Made by a program: the position numbers and the translations under genes. Below the pieces are notes generated by a model that searched no databases, had not been told where the DNA came from, and worked only from the letters and a program-made list of their open reading frames with translations. Positions 10,766 through 23,375 of a stretch of DNA of 64,000 nucleotides are shown here, piece by piece (the stretch's first letter is position 1; every line of letters starts with the position of its first letter). Origin of the DNA: Nymphaea colorata. Taxonomy: Eukaryota > Streptophyta > Magnoliopsida > Nymphaeales > Nymphaeaceae. The stretch is from positions 2,203,143 through 2,267,142 of the forward strand of contig NC_045138.2 of assembly GCF_008831285.2 (NCBI RefSeq), given 5' to 3'.

Positions 10766-11149
10766 GATTTTAAATCCTACTTTCATAATGAAAGAAAAAT
10801 GCCTTTAGTGTTTGTGTTGGATGATATACTATCAAAACCACTTGGTATGTCTTTTTATGATTTGTTTTTCTTTAATAGTGTCCTTTTTTTGTGCTGTAAA
10901 AAATGACACTAATATGCAAATTGAAGCATAGTAAGAGTTTCACCTTCAGGTATCAAAAGCAGCTGGACCCTAGGAGTGTGGGGGCATACTCCAGCCTTCA
11001 CTAGGGCGATGGGAATAGCCTCTTGCTCTCCCCATGGGTGCCTTTTGTGAATAGATCAAGAAACTACATATTGCATGTAAAATATTGTTAATCGGCATTC
11101 CTAAAAACCCCAAGAACCTCTACCAATACTAATAAGAAAGTGGAACTTC

Positions 11150-11245
11150 ATCGCTTGTTTCATGAGGTGGCACCACCCTTGTAGTGCTTGATGGTGTTCT
11201 GACACTCTAATATGGAGCAGCACAGCCCAAGCTGACTAGTGTGTG
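11150..11245 (-). pseudogene. DUF630 N-terminal fragment (minus), in the A1 foldback flank
   Basis: On the minus strand this short stretch carries the decayed start of a DUF630-type coding sequence (GGGCTGTGCT at the initiator region, then the CACCTCATGAAACAAGCGATGAAG-like segment, encoding HLMKQAMK). The same fragment occurs at 18285-18372, 22015-22105, 28405-28490, 48405-48490 and 60430-60515. It is frameshifted and not functional. Confidence 0.55.
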
Positions 11246-11262
11246 TATGTGTGTGAAAAGGT

Positions 11263-11805
11263 GGAGGTCTTCTGAGTATTTACTGTCCAGCGGGAGCAAA
11301 CGCTTCACTTATCCATCTACTGGGTAGGAAACTACCATAATTTCTTCTATTATAGAGGGAGAGGGGGGAGGAGAGACAAACAAACACATCTTTGTCTTGT
11401 CAATCTACCATCTAAAGTGAGCAAATTTTTCACTTATCAGAGCAACCAAAAACCAGTTTGATAATGTGGTCAACTGAAGCAAATGCTATCAAATTACAAC
11501 AACCACCTACATGGTGGTTGTTTGTAATTTAGTAACACTTGCTTCTCTTGAGCACACGTTTGGGGTGGTCTTTTGGTTCTTTTAAGTTGTTCTGCCATGC
11601 AATTAACCAAACGTCAGCTCGTGCCCCCTGAAAGGCGAAGGAAAAAATTTCTCTTTAGATGATAGTAGATTGGCAAGACAGGGCATCTCCCCCTCCCTCT
11701 TCCTATATGGCAGAAGAAATTATGGCTCTTAATTTCCTACACGGTAGATAGATAAATGAAGATTTTTCTCCCGTTGGACAGTAAAATAGGCACAAGATCT
11801 CTTCC
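11263..11805. repeat. A-type foldback, unit A1
   Basis: Two arms of about 260 bp face each other around 11512, where CAACCACC and GGTGGTTG form the turn. The outer ends pair GAGGTCTTCT...TTTACTGTCC with GGACAGTAAA...AAGATCTC. Homologous foldbacks lie at 28511-29065 and 60531-61095, and only the right end is left at about 48497-48600. There is no coding capacity. Confidence 0.8.
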
Positions 11806-11829
11806 TCTCTTTCTCACACTATATACTCT

Positions 11830-11960
11830 GGGGCGGAGCCATAAATTTTTCATGAGGGGGGCCAAATTAAAGTTTTTAAATTTTGACAAGCACTGAAATA
11901 TCATTTTTCAAATTTTTTATATAAGACAAGTGAAATATTCTATAGTTATTAGATACCAAT
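11830..11960 (-). mobile_element. Partial GGGGCGGAGCC-type MITE
   Basis: The sequence starts GGGGCGGAGCCA and continues with the CATGAGGGG...CCAAATTAAAG and TTTTGAC stretches that are shared, inverted, with 15114-15303. The other end is missing. Confidence 0.6.
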
Positions 11961-12122
11961 AAGGGCTGGACCCAAGGGGGATGGATGAATACTTCAGCAA
12001 GGCGGACCACATAGGTTCTTGCTGACCCAATGGGTTCCCTTTGAGAATAAACCAAAGTTAGTCGGCATTGCTAGAACCCCAAAGAAACCCTACCAATAAT
12101 AAGAAACAAATAGGCCAAGCAA

Positions 12123-12257
12123 AATGGTGGAAGGTGATGGAGGTAGTCAGACTGAGCTGCTGCAAAAAAGTGGCAGGACTTCCTCGCTTGTTTCATGAGG
12201 TGGCACCACCCTTGTAGTGACTGACGGTGTTCTCAGGCTCTAGTCTGGAGCGTTGCA
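12123..12257 (-). pseudogene. DUF630 N-terminal fragment, left (minus) arm, A1
   Basis: Reading the minus strand from about 12257, the fragment passes from the initiator region (here degraded from ATGGGC to AGGGGC) through CTAGAG, a frameshift and HLMKQA to FAAAHSDYLHHL-like codons. DUF630 is the conserved N-terminal domain of plant DUF630/DUF632 proteins, which begin MGC with a myristoylation-type glycine and have an LMKxAVxxRxxLAAAHxxY segment. It faces away from the right-arm copy at 12487. Confidence 0.65.
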
Positions 12258-12486
12258 GCCCCTGCTGACTAGTGTGCGTATATGTGGAGAGAGGTAAAGG
12301 TCTTCTGGTTATTTACTATCTAGGGGGAAAAAACTCTTCACTTATCCATCTATTGGGTAGGAGAAACTATGGCCCTTAATTGCCGAGCTGGTAGATAGAT
12401 AAGTGAAGACTTTTCTTCTGTTGGATAATAAATAGCTACAAGACTTCTGCATCTTTCTCTCTCACTAGATACACGTACCCACCAGC

Positions 12487-12620
12487 ATGGGCTGCACTAC
12501 CTCCAGACTAGAGGGCGATGACACCACCAGAGCGGCATTGCCTCATGAAACACGCAGTGAAGTCCCACCACCTTTTCACGGCTGCTCACTAAGACTACCT
12601 CCATCAACTCTATCTTTAGA
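12487..12620 (+). pseudogene. DUF630 N-terminal fragment, right (plus) arm, A1
   Basis: The frame from 12487 begins MGCTTSRLEGDDTTR, as expected for the start of a DUF630 protein. The later part of the domain (HHLFxAAHYD...LHQL) is in another frame in the sister copies, so a frameshift separates the two parts. The 74-codon open frame is therefore not a sensible protein. A CTCTCTCT-rich leader precedes the ATG, as in a normal 5'UTR. With 12123-12257 it forms a divergent inverted pair around a centre near 12365. Confidence 0.65.
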
Positions 12621-15113
12621 TTTAAAAAAGAAAAAGTTCAAGCTTAGACCCTTGAGAAGGGGAATGATAGGGCACACCATCCACAAGACTGGCCTGCCTC
12701 TCCTTTCTTAGAGGCTGTTAAACTATTTCTTGATTTTCTTCACCCCAGGCAACAAGTTATGATAACACATAACTTTTGGTTTCTTTATTAATTCCCTAAG
12801 AGAGTGTCCGACATCGTACTGTTATATTGGCCAAAGAAACTGCCTGAAAAGTTGAGGCAAATTCATGGAACCCTGTAACATAGTGTTTTATAGATTTACC
12901 TCAAAAATTTGAGCAGAATTACTGAAAAATAACAGTCTATTATGAATGCCAAACAGTCCCGAAAGACAAAACATTGGATATTGACGAGGTTCATGAACAA
13001 TGGAAACAACAATTGTATGCACTGTAAAATTTTGTAGTATCTGAAAATTTGGTGAAGGTTTTCATAAAAAAAAAAAGAAAAAAAAGTGGCTTTTATAGTC
13101 ATGCAATACATACCCTAGTGACATTCTTGTCTAATCGAGGAAGTGGGAATTGAAGGTAAGTTGATTCCAAGATAAGAAAAGTGAAACTTATCCTATGTAG
13201 AACTACATTGTTCTTGTTTGACTACAAATTGTTTTCTCATTCAATTGCATGAATTTTACTGTAACGAACCCTACAACATATTTTCTTCAACAATCATATC
13301 TATCAAACTTAATTTTAACAAATGCAACTAGAAAATGAGATGAGAATTACAGTTCACGCATGTGAATTGCCAACAAATCATCCTGAAAAGAGAACCATTT
13401 CCATATGGTGAAAACGATTTCATACTAATTGGGAGCATTCTCTGGAACTTATTTAACATAGCAAAATTATTTACCATTACACCGTTCCCAAATTATATTG
13501 CCTTAGAAGAGTACAGGCTTCCAGTAATTGTCAGTTCCGCAACCCCAGTCCTGCTTTTGTCTGAAATGAAAAAAGGATAGAGAAAATCAATTGAAAAGGA
13601 AACAAAATAACATGGTAACCTTCATGAGACAATGACAATAATGTTTAATAAGACAATAACGTATCCAATATAGATATATACAATTTGCTCATTTCTCTTG
13701 ATCTTCAACACTATATCTGCAAAGTATACCTGCAAAAGTATAAGCAGGAAAACAATTCAATCCTCAAAATACAAAAAACAGGATACTAGAGAGAGAGAGA
13801 GATTGAGAGAGATCCATCATTTTAGCTGTGAAAGATTAGAAAATTCAGAGAAACATATGCATACCTAGAAAAAAATAGATATGAGTAATACTACTGTCTG
13901 TTAAACTTATACCAAGGCTCTTCTAGTTAAAAAAGAAAAACTCAGTGGAGCATCAATTAACACAAAAATAGAGAGAAGGGCATACCGATATGCAAGTTGA
14001 AGTATAGCGAAAGTGTTACCCCAATGCACCGAAAGCAGGCTTGTTGCACTTAAGAGATGGGGAGAAGGGTGGGATGCTTCGGCATTTTTGTTGGATGGTA
14101 AGATGAAATACTCCTCCTTGATCTTGCTCACCCAACTTTTACCCAGTGCTCTTGCAGAACTCAGATCATCTCTTTAGATGAACAATATGGTAAGAGGATT
14201 TTTTGCTGTTCTCAGCACTAGACAAGAACGAAAGTACCACTTAAAATAAACCTAAATAGTAGGCGATCCTAATGCACATGGAAACCCAATCTTTGGTATA
14301 TTATAGTTTGAATCAATGCCCCTACTAAAGTTCAAACAACAATAAAAAGATTTGAAGTCGATTTTTTTTCTAGAAGAATTCATTTGGATCATGACAATTT
14401 AGCTGAAAACAAACATATTTGTAGGTTATATCATGTAGAAAACGAGAAAATACATGAAGCACCATTCTTTGGGAGGGCCTACTAACAAGCATTGTGCACA
14501 GGAACTCCATCCCCTTTGGCAGAGGTTTGGACCCAAACATTGTTAAGTTGAATCAAACGAAAGTTTGGTTTCAAGGATTCATGTTTTCACATGATAACAT
14601 GGGCACCTGCTTACCTAGCTGGCTTGCTATTTCTTCTTTTTTTTTTCCCTTTTCTTTCTATTGTGAGACAGTACAACAATGCACTTGATTACTCTGGAGA
14701 TTCTTTTTTAAGTTTGAAAACACTGAACCAGGTCCTCATAAAAACACATTCTAATCACATAAGTATATTTGTAGGACTCTCCTCAACTTACGTTTGAAAA
14801 ACGAAAAGGTGCTCATATTTGAAACTATTTCACTGTAATTGTTGCTTCAACTATGGAATATGTCAAGCTAAGGTAGGAAGTCAAGTAAAAGTTTGAATCC
14901 AGCCACAGAACAATTTAGTTTACGTACCCAAATCTTTACATGTGAGTAATGGATTCCGATGTCTGTGAAAATTGCACCTCTAAAATCGGACTTGGTAGGA
15001 AAAAAAGATGATCTGATTTACCTTTCTCCACCAAATCCTGACTAATTGAATAAGAATTTAAAATCCAATATATATAACTGGATTGCATCTGAGTCACTGA
15101 CATCCTGCATGCC

Positions 15114-15303
15114 CAGGGGTGGAGCCAAGATAGGGCCCTCTTGGGCCTTGACCCCACCTCAATGTTTTTTTTTTAATTTATATGTAAATTGCAGAAAATT
15201 TCACTTGTTTTATATTAAAAATTTTGGAAAATGATATTTCGGTCCTAATCAAAATTTAGAAACCTTAATTTGGCCCCCTCATGAAAAATTTGTGGCTTTG
15301 CGC
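15114..15303 (+). mobile_element. GGGGYGGAGCC-type MITE (hAT-like), about 190 bp
   Basis: The element begins CAGGGGTGGAGCCAAG and ends near TTGTGGCTTTGCGC, an imperfect inverted match to the start. The interior is T/A-rich with a TTCACTTGTTTTAT core. A2 has the same element at the same site (31438-31626); the B units have an empty site near 26985 and 59090. An imperfect 8-bp flank duplication (ATGC-rich) fits hAT but is not exact. Confidence 0.7.
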
Positions 15304-15472
15304 AAGTGCAAGCATGATCAGACAACCGAAACTAGCGCATGAAGGTTTCCATGGTGAGTCTCCCGCCATATTTGCACTTGTGAATCTATAACGTGGAAAA
15401 CATAGTAGTTGATGATGTCAAATCATAGAGTATTCATTAGGGTTGGCATGCATGTTGTTTGAGCATGCCTGA

Positions 15473-15669
15473 ACAAGGACGAAGCCAGAAATTTTTCATA
15501 AAAGGGGCCAAATTAAAGTTTCTAAATTTTGACTAGGACTGAAATATCATTTTTCAAAATTTTTATGTATAACAAGTGAAATTTTTTAAAATATACATGT
15601 AATTTTTTTAAAAAAAATTGTTGAGGTGGGCCCAGGGCCCATGTGGCCCTTACCTTGGCTCCACCCCTC
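15473..15669 (-). mobile_element. GGGGYGGAGCC-type MITE, inverted copy
   Basis: This is the reverse complement of the 15114 element, starting at GAAGCCAGAAATTT and ending CTTGGCTCCACCCCT. A shorter, degraded counterpart lies at 31797-31925 in A2, so both insertions predate the split of A1 and A2. Confidence 0.7.
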
Positions 15670-17482
15670 TGCCTGAATCGGGCCGTTTTGAGCCAAGTCA
15701 GTGGTAAATTTATTGATATGATTCATTGGCTGATTCTCACTTAAGTTTTTTCTTTAATTATTATTATTTTCTTTTTTAATCAGCTACAAAGTTCATTTTG
15801 TACACTGCAGGAAGTTCCATTTTTCTCTTAATGGGAGTTCTAGCTCCATCCTTGCGAGAAAATCACACGTTTGATCAAGTACGCTACTGATAGATCTCTC
15901 CAGTTATTATGGTGTGTGCTTCTGGAGGAGCGCGCTTGCAAGAAGGAAGTTTGAGCTTGATGCAAATGGCTAAAATATCTTCTGCTTTATACAATTATCA
16001 ATCAAATAAAATGTTATTCTATGTATCAATCCTTACATCCCCTACAACTGGTGGAGTGACAGCCAGTTTTGGTATGTTTGGGAGATATCATTATTGCTGA
16101 ACCCAATGCTTGCATTGCATTCAGGGTAAAAGAGTAATTGAACAAACATTGAAGAAGACAATACCTGACCGTTCACAAGTAGCGGAGTATTTCATTGTCT
16201 GCACTTTCAGTTCCATGGGATCTTTCCCTGCCCTTGAACTTGAACCAAAGAAATTCAAGTCAAAAAAGTAGTAGAGCAATATATTTAGTTATTCCTAGGC
16301 AAAAAATTAGTTCATTTCGTTTATCAGAATTGAAGTAGCAAGGATGGAGCTTTCCTTGCTGGCATAAAGACAATTTGTAATTGTAGTGAAGTAGTAAGAA
16401 TCAGAAGTTTCAGAGGATTTTTTTCTCCAGCTCCATCTTTTCTTTTAACTACCTTTACTAATGAGTAATCAGATCAGGGACAGACCATTTAGCAACAGAG
16501 CAGGATAAAAGATCAAAGTAGTGTCTTTTTCCTTCAGAGAAATCCAAATTAGAGAAATCCGAAAAAGCCCCCTCCCCCTTGTTACATATTAAATGTTCCA
16601 ACCTAACTAAGATATAGAAATCAATATGCAACACTTTTATATCTCCCCAGAATCATTCATTTTTAATATGAATCCTTGTTGGATGCAATTATAACTGATC
16701 CTTGAGAAGAAATTTGTTTTGAAACATAAGTGAGGAATAAGAATAATAAGATTCTCATGCATATATTTTCTAGAAAAGGATGAGTTAGTACACTAATTTC
16801 TATTTATTTTAGATCCACATTCTTTGCACTCATATTCTAATAACTTAGAATATAATATTAATATACTTATAATTATAATATATAATTATAATAGATATCT
16901 TATAACAAAGAGAAGTATCAATTAAAAACACCGAGGCACCGATTCAATGACAGATCTCAACTTATCCTCTATTTTTATGCCTTTAGTAGGCCTATTATTT
17001 TTATTTAATTCAGATCATTTATGTTTCAGAAAAAAAATTGAATCACTTAATTGGCCGTCTATGTTCAAAAACCCATTTTGATATTGTTAATTAATTTTGG
17101 GACCATGACAAAAATTTGTAATTTTGTTATAAAGAGCAGGCATAGGTATTCTTAGAAAGTTGGGGTATGACCTTATTGTGATCAGTGCCATGGGCGCCTT
17201 TAGAAGGCAGTGGCACCTGGTTCGTGATCTGATCCAATTCAGCCTCTATATTAAACTAGGTCCAATCAGATAACAGGATTGGACCAATATATAGGATCCA
17301 GTGCCATACTGATGGGATCCACACAAAAGAAGATATATTGCTGGCATGAGCTGGACTGGAGCATGGACTGCTACTCTGACCCAATGACGACAACCTTTAC
17401 ATTGAAATTAATAAAAATTAAGAAAAATATAGTAGCAGAAATCATGATAGGTGTGAACTTAATTAAATATCATTTATTTTGT

Positions 17483-17650
17483 AAAAAACATAGCTCACAC
17501 ATGGAAGTAAGTAAATGAAATAATTTCTCCAAATAAGATAAATAGCAGCACTGTGGTAAAGAGAACCACAGTGAATTAGAAAGGTCTGCTGAGAAAAGAA
17601 AATAAGAAGATGATGGCGAAGAAAGTAAATGACTTTAGTGTCTGCATGCA
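17483..17650 (+). pseudogene. Decayed promoter and signal-peptide exon, copy 2
   Basis: The TATA-like AAGATAAATAGCAGCAC, the AAAGGTCTGCTGAGA leader and an ATG at 17613 match the intact gene. After MAKKV the frame diverges (NDFSV...) and does not keep the hydrophobic core, so the signal peptide is lost. No exon 2 follows. Confidence 0.75.
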
Positions 17651-18284
17651 ATTGCATGGTATACTATGGCCACCACTTGGTATGTATTTTTATGAAAACT
17701 TTTCTTTTTATCAGCATAAATTTTCTGTGCTGCAAAAAGAAAACACCAATATGCAAGTTGAAGCACAATAGAAGCATCTGATTGAAACATCAAAAATAAC
17801 ACTAAACCCTGGAGGATGGGAGGAAAGAGAAAAGCTTCAGCCTTCACTCAACATTGGAAATTGCCTCCTGCTCACCCAAAAAACTTTCCCTTCCCATGTA
17901 CTACAGAATTTGACATTGCATACAAATGCCATTTCTTTTGCTCTCCATCATCAATGTACAATTGGTTTCTTTTGAGAATCTATCAAGAAATTAAAAGCTG
18001 CATGTAATCAATGTTCGTAGGCATTGCTAGAACCCCCAAGAACCTTTACCAATATGGACCACGCGAAAAGGTGGAAGGCGATAGAGGTAGTCGGAATAGT
18101 AAAGGTTGCGTACACAGCTTACGTATGCCGTAAGAAGGGAGATGTTTTTATAATTAAAAAAAAAAACATGTCTTTTGTAGTCATGTCATTTTTTTTATTT
18201 CTATTTTTAGTACTTTTGCCATTAACCATAATGGCATATGAACTTTTGTTGTAGTGGAAGTAAGCTGTTGAAAAGAGGTGGTGG

Positions 18285-18372
18285 AACTTGATTCCTTGTT
18301 TCATGAGGCGGTGCCACCCTTGTAGTGGTAGATGGTGTTCTTGCACTCTAGTCTGGAGTAGTGCAGCCCAAG
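18285..18372 (-). pseudogene. DUF630 N-terminal fragment in B1
   Basis: The minus strand encodes HRLMKQGIKFHHLF followed by STAYFHY. This fits the DUF630 segment LMKxAVxxRHHLAAAHxxY with substitutions in the alanine run. The start (GGGCTGCACTACT) is in another frame. The open frame around it continues into unrelated AT-rich sequence. Confidence 0.6.
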
Positions 18373-18469
18373 CTGTCTGGGGTTTGTATGTGAAGAGAGA
18401 GGCAGAGATCTTCTGGTTATTTACTGTCCAACAGGGGAAAAACTCCACTCATCTATCTTATAAAGACCT

Positions 18470-19010
18470 GAAATTCCTTTTATCATGGAGGGAGAAAGGG
18501 GGGAGGGAGTAAAATAGAAATCTCTTTGATGCCAATCTAATTGCTAGAAAGAGAAAATTCTTCCCCTATCGTGCTTAGACATTTATTAAGCATCCAATAA
18601 GGAGGGAGGTGGTGGGCATGAGGTGAGATTTGGGTAATTACATAGCAGAGCATCTCATAAGGGCCAAAAGATCAACTTCACAGTGTGATCAACGAAAGTA
18701 GATGCTATCCAATTACAACAACCAGCGTGCCCGCGGGTTGGATGTGGTAGGCATGGTGGCTGTTGTAATTGCATAGAATTTGCTTCCATTGTCTGCACTT
18801 TCAAGCTGTTCATTTAGTTCTTTTGAGTTGCTTCGCTGTGCAATTTACCAAATGTCAGCTCATGCCCACCACCTCCCTTCCTATTGATGGTTAATAAATG
18901 TCGAAGCAGGATAGGGGAAGAATTTTCTCTCTTTAGATAGAAGATCGGCAAGATAGAGTCTTCCCCCTTTCCTCTATGAGAATAGAAATTATAGTCTTTA
19001 ATTTTTCGAA
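18470..19010. repeat. B-type foldback, copy 1
   Basis: The arms face each other about 18740, where TTACAACAACCA and GGCTGTTGTAA turn. The outer part pairs a GGGAGAAAGGGGG region with CCCCCTTTCCTC. The arms contain the CATCCAATAAGGAGGG and CCTCCCTTCCTATTGATGG complement. It is related to the A-type foldbacks but clearly diverged. No gene is present. Confidence 0.75.
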
Positions 19011-19164
19011 CCGAGTAATATGTACAGGCCTATGCACATTTGCATTGTTTGCAAGTTTCAGTGCATGATAAGTACTCATAAAAGTGGGCTAGGAACCCAA
19101 TGCAAGTGGGCCAAGGTTACAGTTGGCATGCCTTAAAAGGCTATGCACCAGTATTAAAAAAATA

Positions 19165-19290
19165 CTTGTAAATTTTAAAAATTTCACTTGTTCTATATAA
19201 AATTTTTGAAAAATGATACTGCGAACCTAGTCAAAATTTAAAAACTTTAATTTGGTCCGCTCAAGAAAATTTTTTGGCTCCGCCCCTGGT
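19165..19290 (+). mobile_element. Partial GGGGCGGAGCC-type MITE
   Basis: Only the right part is present: the CACTTGTTCTAT core through TTTGGCTCCGCCCCTG. The left terminal repeat is missing. It is absent from the duplicate half of B1. Confidence 0.6.
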
Positions 19291-19539
19291 ATGCACCATG
19301 CATGACGGCTTGTAGATAACTCTTTATTTTAATTTACTAGCTCGTCTTCGGGGAGGGAAAGCATAGGCACACCATTCACAAGACTGGCCTAACTTTCTCT
19401 TCCATGGAGGTTGTCAAAATAATTTGTGGTTCTCTTTCACCGCTATTATAAATTGGCATTATGATAGCCCACAATTTGTAATTCATTGGTAGATTCCCAA
19501 CATGCACATATTAGACATTGATGAGGACCATGAGGAGGA

Positions 19540-20010
19540 AAGAAATGACAATCATATGAATTGTAAAACTCCCAATATATGAACTTTAGGGAAATGTTTT
19601 CATGAGAAAGACAAACCAAGTGGTTTTCATAGTGTATCATGCAAATGACAATGCTAGAAGCAAAGGAAATGAAAATTGCATGCATGGTAAAATTCTCAGT
19701 AGATCAAAATTAGAGAAACATTTTCTTGAAAACAAGAAACCATTTGTAGTGTATAATGCAATCAGAAACACTACAAATTCACAAAGGAAGTTTGCAATTC
19801 CATGCATTGTAAAATGAAACTCAGGGAAACTTTTCCATGAAAACGAGAAACCAAGTGTATTTTCATAGTGCAGAATGCAAACAGAAACACTAGAAACAAA
19901 ACAAATGAAAATTGTGTGCATTGTAAAATTCTCAATATATGAAAATTAGGAAAACATTTTCATAAAAATATTAAGACAAACCAAGTGGTTTTCATAGTGT
20001 ATTATGCAAA
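19540..20010. repeat. Minisatellite, about 120-bp period, four to five degenerate copies
   Basis: A motif of the form GGGAAACATTTTCATGAAAA, then GAGAAACCAAGTGG and TTTTCATAGTGTAT, recurs at about 19590, 19711, 19823 and 19948. Copies differ at many positions. The same array is at 22890-23375, 40480-40975 and 54600-54960. A units keep a single copy (30200, 49810 and 62120). Confidence 0.8.
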
Positions 20011-21299
20011 CACAAACACTACTGATATTTTCTTTGACTCGCGGTGAAAGTAAGAAATTGAAGGCAACTGGATGCCAACCTAGCACCACTAGAGGAAATG
20101 TTTCAGAGCTTTCCAAGGACTCACATGTGGAGACATCTCTTTGTAGAAAGACACACCTTTTAAATGTCTCAAAAAGTAGCCAAAATAAGTTACTTGTGTC
20201 TCTTCATCAGTAATGTGCCATTATGCTGACACTAATATGGTTCATGTTACTGGGGACCTAAAAAAAAAAGTTGTTCAAAAAAATGTACCTTATATGCAAA
20301 AAAAAAAACATTCTCATCATTTTCTTTTGTTATTATTTTGAAAAGTAAACATACAGATATATGTAACTTGGTTTAAAATTATTTGGAAAACAAACAATAA
20401 ATAATTCGCTTGTCAAACACAATCGTCAACCAGTAGGTTTCGTCTTGGCTACCTTGGCACAAATTGCGAGAGAAGCTTTGTCTATTTGAATAGTTTTAGT
20501 GATCATTCAATTAACTTGTACAACAAAAATAATATCATTATTTTTTAATAAGTAAACCATATTAAAAAATTAAAATCAATAATAAATGTATAAGATAAAT
20601 TGTGTGTATCACGTTGGCACTCTTTGCATCGATTATTTATCAAATTTGGCAGCAACCCGATCTAATTAGGTCCAATAATATTCTGGTTCATTTAAACAGC
20701 ATTGGCAGCTGGAATAAAACATTTTGCAAAATTTTGATAAAACAACTTCTTTATAATTGTTTTCAAGATTACTGCTAAGAAGAAAGTGTTCACATTGTGA
20801 AAAGGAATCTAAAGCCTACCTACCACATGTAGGATTTCCTAAGTCACATGGGTACTTCAGTAAGGCCCACATACCCATGTTGCCATACCACGTACTCAAA
20901 GTTGGAACTTGGACACATTTGAGAACCTTTTAAATCAAAACTGCTTAATTTTACTTTGATTTAATTTATTTCACATTATTTTTTATTCTATTCTTAGAGT
21001 TATTGTTCATTTACATATAATGTTTTTATTTATATCACTTGTTTATTAGAATGTCGCTCTTATTTTGATTTTTTTTGTATTATTTTTCTTATAAACATAA
21101 ATATATCATGTGTATCTCCGTACCCATATCTTTTAAAGTTACCATGTCCATATCTCCGTACCCGTATCCAAACAGGACTCGTACCCATGTGACTTAGCTT
21201 TTGGCCTGTTGGAACTGAACATAAACTGTATCTGCTCAGCTGCACCCATTATTTACAAAAGTTAATTAAATAATAACTAGAAATATATAAAATATTGTA

Positions 21300-21375
21300 A
21301 AAGAGACAGTGAATTAGAAAGGTCCGCTGAGAGAAGAAAGTAAGAAGATGATGGCGAAGAAAGTGAATGACTTTA
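21300..21375 (+). pseudogene. Decayed leader and exon 1, copy 2b
   Basis: It begins at GACAGTGAATTAG, so the TATA region is lost. The leader and an ATG (21351) encoding MAKKV followed by NDFSV remain, as in the 17613 copy. It arose by the 3.74-kb duplication. Confidence 0.7.
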
Positions 21376-22014
21376 GTGTCTGCATGCAATTGCATGGTAT
21401 ACTATGGAAACCACTTGGTATGTATTTTTATGAAAACTTTTCTTTTTATCGGCACAAATTTTCTGTGCTGCAAAAAGAAAACACTGATATGCAAGTTGAA
21501 GCATAGTAGAAGAATCACCTCGAAACATCAAAAATAGCACTAAACCCTGGAGGATAGGAGGAAAGATGAAAGCTTCAGCCTTCACTCAACATTTGAAATT
21601 GCCTCCTGCTCACCCAAAAACCATTCCCTTCCCATGCACTACAGAATTTTACATTGCATACAAATGCCTTTTCTTTTGCTCTCCATCATCAATGTACAAT
21701 TTGTTTCTTTTGAGAATCTATCAAGAAATTACAAGCTGCATGTAATCAATGTTCGCAGGCATTGCTAGAACCCCCGAGAACGTTTACCTATACAGACCAC
21801 GCGAAAAGGTGGAAGGCGATAGAGGTAGTCGGAGTAGTAAAGGTTGCGTGCACAGCTTACGAATGCCGTAAGAAGGGAGATGTTTTTATAATTAAAAAAA
21901 AAAGCATGTCTTTTGTAGTCATGTCACTTTTTTTTATTTATATTTTTAGTACTTTTGCCATTAACTATAATGGCATATGAACTTGTAGTGGAAGTAAGCT
22001 GTTGAAAAGAGGTG

Positions 22015-22105
22015 GTGGAACTTGATTCCTTGTTTCATGAGGCAGTGCCACCCTTGTAGTGGCAGATGGTGTTCTTGCACTCTAGTCTGTAGTAGTGCAG
22101 CCCAT
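22015..22105 (-). pseudogene. DUF630 N-terminal fragment in B1, second copy
   Basis: The minus strand reads HCLMKQGIKFHHLF, nearly as at 18285-18372. It is the product of the 3.74-kb duplication. Confidence 0.6.
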
Positions 22106-22199
22106 GCTGTCTGGGGTTTGTATGTGAAGAGAAAGGCAGAGATCTTCTGGTTATTTACTGTCCAACAGAAGAAAAACTCCACTCATCCATCTTATAAAG

Positions 22200-22745
22200 A
22201 CCTGAAATTTCTTCTATCATGGAGGGAGAAAAGGGGGGGGGGGGAGTAGCATAGAAATCTCTTTGATGCCAATCTAATTGATAGAGAGAGAAAATTCTTC
22301 CCCTATCCTGCTTAGACATTTATTAACCATCCAATAAGTAGGGAGATGGTGGGCATGAGCTGAGATTTGGATAATTACAAAGCAGAGCATCTCATAAGGA
22401 CCAAAAGATCAACTTCACAGTGCGATCAACGAAAGCAAATGCTTTCCAATTACAACAACCACCATGCCCGCGGAAGGGATGTGGTGGGCATGGCTGTTGT
22501 AATTTGCATAGAATTTGTTTCCATTGTCTGCACTTTCAAGCTGTTCATTTAGTTCTTTTGAGTTGCTTCACTGTGCAATTAACCAAATGTCAGCTCATGC
22601 GCACCACCTCCCTCCCTATTGGATGCTTAATAAATGTCGAAGCAGGATAGGGGAAGAATTTTCTCTCTTTAGATAGAAGATTGGCAAGACATAGTCTTTC
22701 CCCCTTCCTCTATGAGAAAAGAAATTATAGTCTTTAATTTTTCGA
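22200..22745. repeat. B-type foldback, copy 2
   Basis: This is the duplicate of 18470-19010 with its centre near 22475. A run of nine to ten G near 22233 pairs with a shorter C run near 22701. Confidence 0.75.
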
Positions 22746-22889
22746 ACCTGGCCTAACTTTCTCTTCCATGGAGGTTGTCAAAATATTTTGTGGTTCTCTT
22801 TCACCGCTATTATAAATTTGCTTTATGATAACCCACAGTTTGTAATTCATTGGTAGATGCCCAACATGCACATATTGGACATTGATTAG

Positions 22890-23375
22890 GACCATGAGGA
22901 GCAAAGAAATGACAATCATATGAGTTGCAAAACTCCCAATATATGAACATTAGAGAAATGTTTTCATGAGAGACAAACCAAGATGTTTTCATAGCGTATC
23001 ATGCAAATAACAATGCTAGAAGCAAAGGAAATGGCGATTGCATGCAACATAAAATTCTCAGTAGATGAAAATTATGGAAACATTTTCATGTAAACAAGAA
23101 ATCAAGTGGTTTTCGTAGTGTATAATGCAATCAGAAACACTACAAATTAACAAAGAAAATGGACATTCCATGCATCGTAAAATGAAACTCAGGGAAACTT
23201 TTCCATGAAAACGAGAAACCTAGTGATTTTCATAGTGCACAACAGAAACACTAGAAACAAAGGAAATGAAAATTGTGTGCATTGTCAAATCCTCAATATA
23301 TGAAAATTAGGAACATATTTTCATAAAAATATTAAGACAAGCCAAGTGGTTTTCATAGTGTATTCTGCAAACACA
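22890..23375. repeat. Minisatellite, ~120-bp period, second copy
   Basis: This is the duplicate of 19540-20010, with the same order of variant copies and small indels. Confidence 0.8.

Larger units (their letters stand above)
7346..17035. repeat. Array unit A1 (about 9.7 kb)
   Basis: This is the first clear A-type unit. In order it holds: a start block near 7355-7410 (CTTAATTGGC, then GGCAGTGG), a decayed promoter and exon 1 (7557-7740), a (TA)n tract near 7855, a long palindrome (8285-10765), an A-type foldback (11263-11805), a DUF630 inverted pair (12123-12620), a stretch with CCCAG/GAGAGA motifs (13500-14520), and the end block with two GGGGYGGAGCC MITEs (15114-15669). About 12621-13500 and 15670-17035 are AT-rich with no gene. 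The unit aligns in order with A2, A3 and A4. Confidence 0.75.

Noticed and set aside
12487-12711. 74-codon frame starting MGCTTS as a functional short protein
   Set aside because: The start fits DUF630 but the rest of the domain is in another frame in all sister copies.
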